Part shown: in pieces, positions 34,748 to 43,027 of the stretch | How positions within the stretch are numbered: position 1 is the stretch's first letter | How the letters are laid out: every line of letters starts with the position of its first letter | From: Fervidobacterium nodosum Rt17-B1 | GTDB lineage: Bacteria > Thermotogota > Thermotogae > Thermotogales > Fervidobacteriaceae | Length of the DNA stretch: 64,000 bases | Assembly: GCF_000017545.1 (NCBI RefSeq) | Contig: NC_009718.1 | Location: 1-64,000 of the forward strand | Direction of reading: 5' to 3' | The notes under the pieces: model-generated | The model's database searches: none | What the model was told of the DNA's origin: nothing | The model's input: only the letters and a program-made list of their open reading frames with translations | Position numbers and translations under genes: made by a program

Positions 34748-36253
34748 TCAAAATATTGTTGTTTGGTTCTTTCCATTAGTTTTTGAAACATAAAGTGCGT
34801 CGTCTGCTCTCTTTAAAAAGGTTTCAATTGTATCTTCTGGTTTTAATTGTGTTACGCCAAGACTTATTGTAACTGTGTACGGTTTTGATTTAAATTCTTC
34901 CTGAACTTTATTTCTGATTCTTTCTGCTATCGAATATGCAGCATTTATATCTGCTTCTGGAAGAAGAATCAATATTTCTTCTCCACCCATTCGGATTGGG
35001 AAGTCGCTTAATCTTATGTTTTTTAGAATAATTTCTCCTATTTTCTTTAATACTTCATCTCCTTCAGCATGTCCGTAAGTATCATTTATCTTTTTGAAAT
35101 TATCAGCATCTATTGAAATTGCAGATAGAGGTATCTTGTCAGCTTTGCTTGAAACGTATAACCTTTCGATTTGAGAATTGAACACATAACGTGTTAAAAG
35201 TCCTGTTAGAGTGTCTTTTTCCAAAAGCTTTCTAACTTCTTCATTTAGCATTCGCAAACTTGCGTTTTTACTTTCAAGTTCTTTAAGATAAATATTAATT
35301 TGTTCTTTCTGCTCCAAGTAATGTTTTATAGCTCGTGATAATTCACCAATTTCATCTTTTTGGTAAACGTATCTTTCTATAACATCAGGTGTATTGTTTT
35401 GGATTGCGTATTCGATTTTTTGAAGAGGTGTCACAACTGTGTCTGTTACAAAATATGCTGACATATAAAGTAAGAAAATAAATAGGAGTATAAACATAAT
35501 TGTAAATATAGATAGATTTATAAAAGTCACTTTGAAAGCTTCTGATGGTTTTTGAGCTACAATGTATCCTATGATTTTATTCTGTGAGTTTTTCAATGGT
35601 TTTGAGTAAGTCAAAGTTATTCCGAATGGTTTTAAAGTTTTTTTTGGATCAGTTTCAAAAGTAATTTTTGATGCTGTTAATCTTTCCAACTCTAATAGTC
35701 TTTCAATGTTTATGAACCTTCCTAAAAGTATTGTACCAATTCTTCGTTTTTGTGTTTCACTATCTTTTTTTAATATAGGATATGCGTAATACTCAAATGG
35801 GAATAGTAAACTTTCTGAAAGTTCATATGAGTGAACAAAATCATTATTTTTCTGAAAATTCAGAGTTAATAAGAAGCTATGTAGAATTTTGTTTTCACAG
35901 TTTATATAAACCGATTTTTCATTTGAGTAAATAGCTACGAAATCTACATCTTGACTTAAGATAAGAGATTTAAATATATTATCTAGCTGTTTTTGGTCAT
36001 TTTCCATTGTTATAAAACTAATTATTTTTTCATTCTTAGAATACTCTTCTGCTAAAATTTCAAGTTTTTCTGAATTTAGTTGAATTATAGAATCGATGGT
36101 AGAAGAGTAAAAGTGATTATCAATTTCGACACTTCTTTTCAAATTTCTTAAGGTAATGAAACTAAATAAAATCAGGACGAAAAAGAATATAATCAAAGAA
36201 CTAGTAAAGATTCTTTTAATTCTTTGGTTTATAAGTATTCTTTCTTCTTTCAT
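34748..36253 (-). CDS. Membrane-bound diguanylate cyclase (GGDEF)
   Basis: A 501-residue protein predicted to make cyclic di-GMP. Transmembrane helix 1 (about 14-34) and helix 2 (about 243-268) flank an extracytoplasmic sensor region. A HAMP-like linker (TPLQKIEYAIQ...DEIGELSRAI) and coiled coil follow. The C-terminal GGDEF domain has TGLLTRYVF, SAISIDADNFKKINDTYGHAEGD, the active-site MGGEEI and ISLGVTQ. The signature GGEEI is a catalytically competent variant. No EAL domain is present. It could oppose the HD-GYP protein at 10098. The ATG is preceded by AGGGGGA. Confidence 0.92.
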   Translation of the reverse strand: MKEERILINQRIKRIFTSSLIIFFFVLILFSFITLRNLKRSVEIDNHFYSSTIDSIIQLNSEKLEILAEEYSKNEKIISFITMENDQKQLDNIFKSLILSQDVDFVAIYSNEKSVYINCENKILHSFLLTLNFQKNNDFVHSYELSESLLFPFEYYAYPILKKDSETQKRRIGTILLGRFINIERLLELERLTASKITFETDPKKTLKPFGITLTYSKPLKNSQNKIIGYIVAQKPSEAFKVTFINLSIFTIMFILLFIFLLYMSAYFVTDTVVTPLQKIEYAIQNNTPDVIERYVYQKDEIGELSRAIKHYLEQKEQINIYLKELESKNASLRMLNEEVRKLLEKDTLTGLLTRYVFNSQIERLYVSSKADKIPLSAISIDADNFKKINDTYGHAEGDEVLKKIGEIILKNIRLSDFPIRMGGEEILILLPEADINAAYSIAERIRNKVQEEFKSKPYTVTISLGVTQLKPEDTIETFLKRADDALYVSKTNGKNQTTIF

Positions 36254-36317
36254 CTGATTTTTCCCCCTGAATAATCTTTGAAGATGAATTTTTACATTAG
36301 AAATTATATCATTTGAC

Positions 36318-36346
36318 TTGACAACTTACAAAGTTTATTTTAAAAT
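36318..36346 (+). promoter_or_regulatory. Promoter of tRNA-Asn gene 1
   Basis: TTGACA (36318-36323), 17-base spacer, TAAAAT (36341-36346), 64 bases before the tRNA. Confidence 0.6.
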
Positions 36347-36409
36347 ATCAAGCGAAGTGTTGAAAGATTATAATTCTAAACAAACTTTAGAATCACAGCT
36401 AATTAAAGT

Positions 36410-36485
36410 TCCGGCGTAGCTCAACCGGCAGAGCGGGTGGCTGTTAACCACTAGGTTGGGGGTTCGAGTCCCTCCGCCGGAGCCA
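36410..36485 (+). tRNA. tRNA-Asn (GTT), copy 1
   Basis: A 76-base cloverleaf including encoded CCA. The acceptor stem pairs TCCGGCG with CGCCGGA. The anticodon loop CTGTTAA gives anticodon GTT. The T-loop GTTCGAGTC is intact. It is identical to the copy at 38615-38690. Confidence 0.97.
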
Positions 36486-36487
36486 AT

Positions 36488-36527
36488 AAGTAAATGAAAA
36501 TGTAGTGCTTAGCACTCCATTTATTTT
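36488..36527. terminator. Probable terminator after tRNA-Asn 1
   Basis: AGTGC-TTA-GCACT nested in TAAATG/CATTTA arms, followed by TTTTTC. It may also end the minus-strand pseudouridine synthase transcript. Confidence 0.5.
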
Positions 36528-37243
36528 TCAACATGTAATTTTTTAAGCTCTAAAAGTTTTTCGAGGTTTTCTCCTTTTATTTTCTTTAAATCTCCTTCAT
36601 TTGGAACAAGGGAAATAGAAATTGGCCCGTGAGATATTCTTTTTAATTCTAATACGTTATGACCTATGGAACTAAAAAGTCTTTTTATCTCGTGTTTTTT
36701 CCCTTTTATTAATTCTACTCTTACAATTGAATATTCAGAACTTTTCTCAATTATTTTAAAATGTTCTAACTTTAAGAATTCTCCTTTATCATATATACCT
36801 TTTTTCAATTTTACTAATTCCTCAGCGCTAACAACACTTTTGACTTTAACAATGTATTCTTTTTTTACTCTATATTTTGCGTTTGTGAGAATGTCTATTA
36901 ATTCGCCATCGTTTGTTAGGATTAACACACCAGTTGCATCTTTATCAAGTCTTCCTGCGGGTTTCAAAGGTGTTTTAATATGTTTAATAAGTTCTCCTAT
37001 AGTCTTTTTTTGCTTTGGGTCGAATAGAGTCGTCACGTAATCTTTTGGTTTATGGAGAACATAATACTCAAATTGATTTGGTTTTAAAATTTTTCCGTCT
37101 ACCAAAACATTATCATCCTCGTTTACTTCAAACCAGGGTTCATCTACAGTTTTACCGTTCACGATCACTCTTTTTGATGTTATGTATTCATCGGCTTTTC
37201 TTCTTGCAAAACCACACAACTGTAAGTACTTTTGTAGTTTAAT
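36521..37243 (-). CDS. RsuA/RluB-family pseudouridine synthase, apparent ATT start
   Basis: A 240-residue enzyme that isomerises uridine in rRNA. The S4-like RNA-binding domain (LQKYLQLCGFARRKADEYI) is followed by the catalytic core with PAGRLDKDATGVLILTNDG (catalytic Asp in RLD) and KGKKHEIKRLFSSIGHNVLELKRI. The family normally starts M-x-LQKYL. Here the codon at that place is ATT at 37243, 8 bases after AAAGGAG. The nearest in-frame TTG (37261) lies upstream of that Shine-Dalgarno and has none of its own. The ATT start is therefore the best reading. The exact target base is not predictable. Confidence 0.88.
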   Translation of the reverse strand: MKLQKYLQLCGFARRKADEYITSKRVIVNGKTVDEPWFEVNEDDNVLVDGKILKPNQFEYYVLHKPKDYVTTLFDPKQKKTIGELIKHIKTPLKPAGRLDKDATGVLILTNDGELIDILTNAKYRVKKEYIVKVKSVVSAEELVKLKKGIYDKGEFLKLEHFKIIEKSSEYSIVRVELIKGKKHEIKRLFSSIGHNVLELKRISHGPISISLVPNEGDLKKIKGENLEKLLELKKLHVEK

Positions 37244-37354
37244 ATTCTCATCTCCTTTCAATGATATTTTATCATGAAAAAATACTGAAAGTGTTGAAAA
37301 AATATATTTAGAATTCAAAATTAATTTGAAAGTTTTATAGCAAGGAGGAAGAAT

Positions 37355-38467
37355 ATGATTAGAAAACTTGCAAAAGATTTCTTATTTTGGATGCTATTTT
37401 TAATGTATTTGATAAGTTACAATATTTACTCAAAATTTGGTATCTATGTATTTAAAATTATCGGTCTTTTATCTATAGGAGGTCTTGTTGGATACATTAC
37501 GAATGTGCTTGCAATCTGGATGCTATTTAATCCAAAAAGGAAAATTTTAGGATTTCAGGGAGTGATACCTAAAAAGAGAGATGAAATCGCAGAAAGTGCT
37601 TCAAAGATAATTGAAGATGAATTTATAAATCCAAAATCATTAAGAGAGTTTATAGAAAAAAACAAAGAAGATTTTGTGAATTCGATAATTGCTTTTTTAA
37701 ATTCTAAGGATATTGTTATTCCACCAATAAAAAGTCTAACGAATAATATGAATTTAGAAAAGGAAATTACAGATTTTGTACTTGATAAAATTAACGAAGA
37801 GAAATTATGGAATCTGATAAAAGAGAGAAAACTTTCAGATACAAATATTAATCTTTCAGAAATTATCATCAACAATATTGACAATTTTTTAGATGATTCA
37901 TTAAAGGAAAAAATTAAAAATTTATTGCTTTCTAAGGTAAAAATCCTTTTCATTCCAGTTGGTTCATTTTTTGAACCGTTAACAGATAGATTCTTTGACG
38001 AATTAAAAAACGATATTCAACGAAGAGGAGAAATTTACAATAACCTAAAACAAATGATTGAGCAAAACTTATACAACAAAAAAATTCAAGAAATTATTAC
38101 ATTTGATCAATTTGAAGAAATTGTACAAAAAGTTAAACTTGGTGTTTTCAATATCACTTCAGAAAAGCTTAAGGAATTGTTGGAAAAAGAAATTAACATA
38201 AAAAGTTTGTTTAGTTATTTTGGCTTAGACATAAATAAAACTTTGATTTATCTTATCGAAAAATACGAAAATCAGATAATTGATTCATTCGAGAAGTTCT
38301 TTGAAAAGATATCTTTCAAAGAGATAATAAGAGAGAAAATACAAAGTTACACATTAGAAGAGATGGAAGAAGTTACATTAAAACTTGCAAAAAGAGAATT
38401 GAGATACGTAGAAATATTTGGAATACCTTTAGGAATGCTTATCAGCATTTTCCAGATAATTTTTTAA
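37355..38467 (+). CDS. DUF445-family membrane-anchored protein
   Basis: A 370-residue protein. Two N-terminal hydrophobic segments include the family motif GGLVGYITNVLAIWMLFNP, followed by GVIPKKRDEIAESAS, both characteristic of DUF445 (YheB-like). A long helical, charged middle follows. A hydrophobic C-terminus (FGIPLGMLISIFQIIF) is also typical, suggesting a two-ended membrane anchor. Function is unknown for the family. AAGGAGGAAG precedes the ATG. It lies between the two tRNA-Asn genes, divergent from the pseudouridine synthase. Confidence 0.83.
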   Translation: MIRKLAKDFLFWMLFLMYLISYNIYSKFGIYVFKIIGLLSIGGLVGYITNVLAIWMLFNPKRKILGFQGVIPKKRDEIAESASKIIEDEFINPKSLREFIEKNKEDFVNSIIAFLNSKDIVIPPIKSLTNNMNLEKEITDFVLDKINEEKLWNLIKERKLSDTNINLSEIIINNIDNFLDDSLKEKIKNLLLSKVKILFIPVGSFFEPLTDRFFDELKNDIQRRGEIYNNLKQMIEQNLYNKKIQEIITFDQFEEIVQKVKLGVFNITSEKLKELLEKEINIKSLFSYFGLDINKTLIYLIEKYENQIIDSFEKFFEKISFKEIIREKIQSYTLEEMEEVTLKLAKRELRYVEIFGIPLGMLISIFQIIF

Positions 38468-38566
38468 GGTTTGAAACTAAATATAACGAGTATTGACATT
38501 TTCTCGTGTTGTGATATATTCTATATCGATATATAAGTTCTGAATATGTTTTAAATAAATATGTTC

Positions 38567-38594
38567 TTGACAAAAAAGAAAAATATGTTATAAT
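38567..38594 (+). promoter_or_regulatory. Promoter of tRNA-Asn gene 2
   Basis: TTGACA (38567-38572), 16-base spacer, TATAAT (38589-38594). Confidence 0.8.
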
Positions 38595-38614
38595 AAATAA
38601 TGGATTCAGCAAGT

Positions 38615-38690
38615 TCCGGCGTAGCTCAACCGGCAGAGCGGGTGGCTGTTAACCACTAGGTTGGGGGTTCGAGTCCCTCCGCCGGAGCCA
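38615..38690 (+). tRNA. tRNA-Asn (GTT), copy 2
   Basis: Identical over all 76 bases to the copy at 36410, including the encoded CCA. It has its own strong promoter and a strong terminator. Confidence 0.97.
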
Positions 38691-38704
38691 ATAGAATAAA
38701 AAAT

Positions 38705-38733
38705 AAAAGAGCGGTTTTCAAACCGCTCTTTTT
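38705..38733. terminator. Terminator after tRNA-Asn 2 (bidirectional)
   Basis: AAAAGAGCGGTTT pairs with AAACCGCTCTTTT. Confidence 0.88.
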
Positions 38734-38747
38734 GTTTATATAACTAA

Positions 38748-39227
38748 TTATATCATACTTCCTTCACTGAACATGGAAATATCCTCGCCCGTAAGTTTTT
38801 CTGAGAGTTTTCTTAAGTGTTCTTTTTCTTCTTTTATGATTTCTTCAACAGGTTTTGGATCTGGAACGATTAACCTTAGTTCGTTATAGTAAATGATAGA
38901 ATCTTTCTCAACCTCGATAGCTTTTCTAATTGCTGCAACAAGAGTTTCCGGCATTTGCTCATTTTCGATTTCTGGGAATATGAAAGCTTTAGCATAGGTT
39001 TCCGCATATCCTGAAACTTCTTCATTTTGCCATGTTGCAAAATTAGAATCGTTTTCGTATTTTTTCATGATTTCTTCAAACCTTTTTGCATGGTCTCTTT
39101 CTTGGTTAGCTAATTCTTGAAACAATGTTTTTAAATTTCCCGAAGCTTTTTCAGCGAGCTTTGAATAATAAGAGTAACCTGTGCTTTCAACCTTTACCGC
39201 TATTGAGAGTAATTCCTTACCTGTCAT
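38748..39227 (-). CDS. Rubrerythrin-like ferritin-fold protein
   Basis: A 159-residue four-helix di-iron protein of the rubrerythrin/COG1633 type. Metal-ligand positions appear in KVESTGYSYY, NQERDHAKRF, IEVEKDSIIYY and KEEKEHLRKL. The C-terminal rubredoxin domain of classical rubrerythrin is absent. A role in peroxide or oxygen protection or iron handling is inferred from the family. GAGGAGGTG precedes the ATG. An IS6-type element (copy 2) is inserted two bases upstream of that Shine-Dalgarno, cutting the gene off from a likely promoter beyond 40318. Confidence 0.87.
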   Translation of the reverse strand: MTGKELLSIAVKVESTGYSYYSKLAEKASGNLKTLFQELANQERDHAKRFEEIMKKYENDSNFATWQNEEVSGYAETYAKAFIFPEIENEQMPETLVAAIRKAIEVEKDSIIYYNELRLIVPDPKPVEEIIKEEKEHLRKLSEKLTGEDISMFSEGSMI

Positions 39228-39243
39228 GTTTGCACCTCCTCAA

Positions 39244-39251
39244 AATATGGA
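39244..39251. repeat. 8-bp target duplication, left of IS6-type copy 2
   Basis: AATATGGA, identical to 40311-40318. Confidence 0.9.
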
Positions 39252-40310
39252 GATAATGTTAACTAAAAGTATTGAAACTTTCCAAAAACCGCATTATCCT
39301 TATAAAGAGGGGACACCCCCCAACCAACTCTCGACAAAGGAGGTATCCCGATATGAACAACTCAACGCTCTCTTGTCCAAAATGCGGTTCCACCAGCTTA
39401 TACAAAAACGGTCATGACAAATACGGTAACCAACAATTCCTTTGCAAACTCTGCCATCATTCTTTCAAACTCTCCCATTCTCAAAAACGCAAAAACTTCC
39501 CTTTCCCTTATCCCAAATGCACTTCTTGTGGTAAATCTATGCAAATTTACAAAGTCCGTCGCTCTTTCGTTGTCTTCCGTTGTAGAGCTTGTCGTACCAA
39601 AGATAGAGTACCTTTTAACCTCCCCGAACCAGTCACCCTTATTCCTGAGAAATTTAAATATTTCCGCTTCCCTATCTTTTTCGTCTTAAAGGCTTTTGTT
39701 TTGTATATGAAACACAATATGTCTTATCGCTCTCTTGCTCATTCTCTTAATATCAAAGTATCTCATGTCACCATATACAAATGGGTTATTAAATTGTGTA
39801 CTTTATTCTCTGTACTTTTTCCAACATTTACCATCGAAAATGTTTTCTCAGTTCATGCTGATGAAACTGTTCTTGTGTTCAAAGAACAAAAGTACTATGT
39901 TTGGCTATTAGTTGATCACGAAACTAACTTAATTCTTTGTTGGCATGTCTCAAAGTATCGTGATATGGGACAAGTCAAAGTATTGCTCGAGAAGTTCTTT
40001 GGTAATTCAAAACCTAGAAACATTGAACTTATTACTGATGGACTTGGTGCATATGAAAGTGCAGTAAAGCTGTTGTTCAGAAATATCAATCACGTAGTGG
40101 TACCGCTCGGTAAAAACAATCAATGTGAATCTAAGTTTTCATTGTTGAAAGACTTTTTCCGACTCAAGCGAGGGCTGAAGAATACGAAGAACTTAGCGAA
40201 ATATATTCAAGGATTTTGTGTAGTGAAGAATCTTTGGAAAACGCACAATGGCAATATCAATCGCATTCTTTCACAATTACACTCTTTCATCACTACAAGT
40301 TAACACTATC
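39252..40310 (+). mobile_element. IS6/IS240-type insertion sequence, copy 2 (1059 bp)
   Basis: The 24-bp terminal inverted repeats (39252-39275 and 40287-40310) match at 18 of 24 positions and share the GATnnTGTTAAC opening with copy 1. A perfect 8-bp target duplication AATATGGA flanks it. Confidence 0.9.
39353..40303 (+). CDS. IS6/IS240-type DDE transposase, copy 2
   Basis: A 316-residue complete transposase, paralogous to the one at 33673. It has zinc-ribbon pairs (CPKCGSTSL, CKLC, CTSCGKSM, CRAC), a helix-turn-helix (VSHVTIYKWV) and DDE residues in VHADETVLVF, ELITDGLGAY and NNQCESKFSLLK. The ATG follows AAGGAGGTATCCCGA, identical to copy 1. The coding strand is again pyrimidine-rich in the first half. 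The two copies differ too much to be a recent duplication. Confidence 0.92.
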   Translation: MNNSTLSCPKCGSTSLYKNGHDKYGNQQFLCKLCHHSFKLSHSQKRKNFPFPYPKCTSCGKSMQIYKVRRSFVVFRCRACRTKDRVPFNLPEPVTLIPEKFKYFRFPIFFVLKAFVLYMKHNMSYRSLAHSLNIKVSHVTIYKWVIKLCTLFSVLFPTFTIENVFSVHADETVLVFKEQKYYVWLLVDHETNLILCWHVSKYRDMGQVKVLLEKFFGNSKPRNIELITDGLGAYESAVKLLFRNINHVVVPLGKNNQCESKFSLLKDFFRLKRGLKNTKNLAKYIQGFCVVKNLWKTHNGNINRILSQLHSFITTS

Positions 40311-40318
40311 AATATGGA
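40311..40318. repeat. 8-bp target duplication, right of IS6-type copy 2
   Basis: AATATGGA, identical to 39244-39251. Confidence 0.9.
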
Positions 40319-40362
40319 TGATGTGAAAAATTACACATAATATGAATACATAATTTATTATA

Positions 40363-40803
40363 TCATATTCTAATATATTTTTTCCAATTTTTCATTTGAA
40401 TATGTGGTTTATCAGGAAAATTTTTCCAACGACCCCCCCATTCAAGACCAAATGTTTCAGCAATTTTTCCACATTTTTCCCATATCTTGTCGTTATTCCA
40501 GACAACTTTTCCGTTTATTATAGGAACAAAATCAAATGCCAATCCATAACAATGTGGAGAGTTTTTTAAGTAAGTGACTATTTTGTTTTCTGATTGGGTT
40601 ATTGGTTTCAATTTTGCTCTCTTTCGTGCTTCGTTGACAACTTCTAAAGGTGCTCTCCCCTGGAGATAGAGTGCATACTGCTCTTCTTTCGTTCGTAGAG
40701 TATTGTATATTTTTACCTGGATGCCTTGTCTTTGACATTCCGAAAGAAATTTGTAAACTAATTTTTTAAATGATGTTTCAAGTTTTTCTAAATTGTTTTC
40801 CAT
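40363..40803 (-). CDS. M15-family peptidoglycan peptidase (endolysin-like)
   Basis: A 146-residue zinc peptidase of the VanY/Ply500 (M15) type, expected to cleave cell-wall peptides. The zinc site is visible as SPHCYGLAFDF (His and Asp) and DKPHIQM (second His), with the catalytic acidic region EWGGRW between. There is no signal peptide or transmembrane segment, as in phage endolysins, so access to the wall needs lysis or another export route. It stands next to an insertion sequence, and no other phage genes are nearby. It may be a phage relic or a domesticated enzyme. Confidence 0.82.
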   Translation of the reverse strand: MENNLEKLETSFKKLVYKFLSECQRQGIQVKIYNTLRTKEEQYALYLQGRAPLEVVNEARKRAKLKPITQSENKIVTYLKNSPHCYGLAFDFVPIINGKVVWNNDKIWEKCGKIAETFGLEWGGRWKNFPDKPHIQMKNWKKYIRI

Positions 40804-40902
40804 GTTATCACCCCTGTAATAATATATCTACAGCATTTGTGTGATATAATAAAATAAAATTCTATTTTTCTTATTTAATCCTAAGCTGGGGAGGGAATTT
40901 TG

Positions 40903-42519
40903 ATGGAACATTACGGTTGGTTAAGCTTATTACCGCCAGTATTAACAGTAGTACTTGCTCTTTTAACGAAAGAAGTTGTATTTTCACTTTTTACTGGTGT
41001 TTTTGTTGGTTATCTCATAGTTAACAACTGGAATCCTATAACAGCTCTTATTGGTGCAACAGATGGTATTGCGAATTCCTTAAACGATAGTTGGAATATA
41101 AGAATAGTTTTGTTCTGTGCCTTGCTTGGTGCATTTGTTGGTTTGATGCAAGCAACAGGTGCGGCAAATGCTTTTGGACGTTGGATGGCTTCAAAAGTTA
41201 AGAGTAGAGTTGGAACGCTTATCATTACGTGGTTATTTGGTATTTTTATATTTATCGATGATTATTTCAATTCACTTACTATTGGTACAGTTATGAGACC
41301 TGTGACTGATGAACAAAAAATTTCACGTGCGAAACTTGCGTATATCCTTGATTCAACAGCGGCACCTGTGAGTGTTCTCGCACCAATTTCAAGTTGGGTT
41401 GTTACAATTATGAGTATTATTAAAAGTTCTGATGGCTTTAGCAAACTTGGCGTCAGTTAATTTACATTTTTCATTATGCTTATACCAATTAATCTCTATG
41501 CGATTTTAGCGATATTAATGGTTCTACAGACAACTTTGAGAAAAGATTTTGGACCAATGTATCTGAGTGAGGAAAGAGCAATTAAAGGGTTAGGTTTATA
41601 TAATGAGAAGTATGGACAACCAACTGGAGAGATTAAAGAAGGAATCGTTGTTAAAGAAAGAGCAAAGGCGATAGATATGATCCTTCCTATTTTAGTTTTA
41701 GTTGGTCTTGCGGTGATTTTCTTCCCTATAACAACATATCTTGGCGCAATTGATGGAGAGAATATTCATAACTTTAAAGAGGCTGTTCAATCAATGACTT
41801 TAAAAGAAGCATTTAACAACAAGGATGCATCAAAAGCTTTATTTTATGCCTCTCTTTTTACAATTGTCTTTTCTTCCATTTACTTTATGATTAGAGGACT
41901 TTTGACAATTCAAAAGGTTGGAGAAGCTATTATAGTTGGTATAAAATCTATGGTTCCTGCATTGGTTATTCTTACGCTTGCTTGGACAATTGGTAGTGTT
42001 ATTAAGACACCAGCAACGGAAGGTGGATTGGGCCTTTCAAAATTCCTTGCAGAAGTTGTTACTGAGGGTGGTTTTCCAATGTGGGCTTTGCCTGTTACTG
42101 TATTTCTTATATCAGCTGCTATATCTTTCTCTACAGGCACAAGTTGGGGGACGTTCTCTATAATGATTCCAATTACATTCCCAATTGCTATAGCCTTGGC
42201 TGAAAAGACAGGTGCAAGTCTTATGAACACTGCATTAGTCTCAATAGGTGCAGCAATAGGTGGGGCAATATTTGGTGACCATTGTTCTCCAATTTCTGAT
42301 ACAACAATTCTCTCTTCAACGGGAGCTTCTTGCCCACACCTTGAACATGTGGCAACACAAATTCCTTACGCTGTATTTGTAATGCTTGTCTCTGCTGTTG
42401 GATATCTCGTCGCTGGTATTTTTGATAACGTTATAGCTGGTCTTATTTCATCTCTCGTAGTCTTCTTCATAGCTTACGAAATAGTTTCTAAATATTGGAA
42501 ACCAAAAGAAATTAAATAA
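40903..42519 (+). pseudogene. NhaC-type Na+/H+ antiporter split by an in-frame TAA
   Basis: Two open pieces (40903-41460 and 41476-42519) lie in the same frame, separated by TAA at 41458-41460. Together they give about 538 residues, the normal length of an NhaC-family antiporter. Piece 1 has GLMQATGAANAFGRW, FIDDYFNSLTIGTVMRP and LDSTAAPVSVLAPISSW. Piece 2 has STGTSWGTFSIMIP, GGAIFGDHCSPISDTTILSS and the C-terminal helices. Joining across the stop gives SKLGVS-x-FTFFIMLIPINLY, a continuous membrane segment. ATG at 40903 follows GGGGAGGG. Piece 2 could restart at ATG 41476 without a clear Shine-Dalgarno. The cause may be mutation, sequence error or readthrough. Confidence 0.85.
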
Positions 42520-42536
42520 ATAGATTTTATAATGTA

Positions 42537-42566
42537 AAAGAGCCTCGGGATTCTCCGAGGCTCTTT
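42537..42566. terminator. Bidirectional terminator between antiporter and ndk
   Basis: AAAAGAGCCTCGG pairs with CCGAGGCTCTTTT. Confidence 0.88.
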
Positions 42567-42583
42567 TGCATTTATATATACAT

Positions 42584-43027
42584 TTATATATCGTCTTGGA
42601 CATCTAAATAATAGTCTATTATTTCACTTGGAGAGAAAAATATTGAAGATTCTCTTATAAAATTATCGGTAGAATCACTTGCATGTATAAGATTTTTTGT
42701 TACTGTTAATGCGAATTCTCCCCTTATGGAACCTGCTTCTGCTTTTAATGGATCGGTGGCCCCAACAATGTGCCTCACAAGTTCCAGACATCTTGGGGCT
42801 TCAAGTATAACGGCGACTATAGGACCGCTGAGCATAAATTCTAATAATTCATCGTAAAATTGTTTTCCTTTATGTGGTTCGTAAAGTTTTTCAGCTTGCT
42901 CACGGGTCATTTTAAGAAATTTTAAACCTACGATTTTTATCCCTCTTTGTTCAAACCTTTTCAATATTTCACCGACAAGCCCACGTCTAACAGCGTTAGG
43001 TTTAAGAATTACAAAAGTTCTTTCCAA
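42584..43027 (-). CDS. ndk: Nucleoside diphosphate kinase
   Basis: This enzyme transfers phosphate from ATP to nucleoside diphosphates. The 147-residue protein has the N-terminal TFVILKPNAVRRGLVGEI, the GPIVAVILEA strand, GATDPLKAEAGSIRGEFA and the phospho-accepting His in NLIHASDS. It starts with TTG at 43027 after GGAGGTGG, and overlaps the end of the upstream gene by 19 bases. It is the last gene of a minus-strand cluster with PBP1A and Ogt. Confidence 0.95.
   Translation of the reverse strand: MERTFVILKPNAVRRGLVGEILKRFEQRGIKIVGLKFLKMTREQAEKLYEPHKGKQFYDELLEFMLSGPIVAVILEAPRCLELVRHIVGATDPLKAEAGSIRGEFALTVTKNLIHASDSTDNFIRESSIFFSPSEIIDYYLDVQDDI

Noticed and set aside
33573-40310. Composite transposon formed by the two IS6-type copies
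   Set aside because: The copies are too diverged, and each has its own 8-bp target duplication, so they inserted independently.
41910-42230. Minus-strand open frame of 106 codons inside the antiporter
   Set aside because: Antisense shadow of conserved membrane segments.
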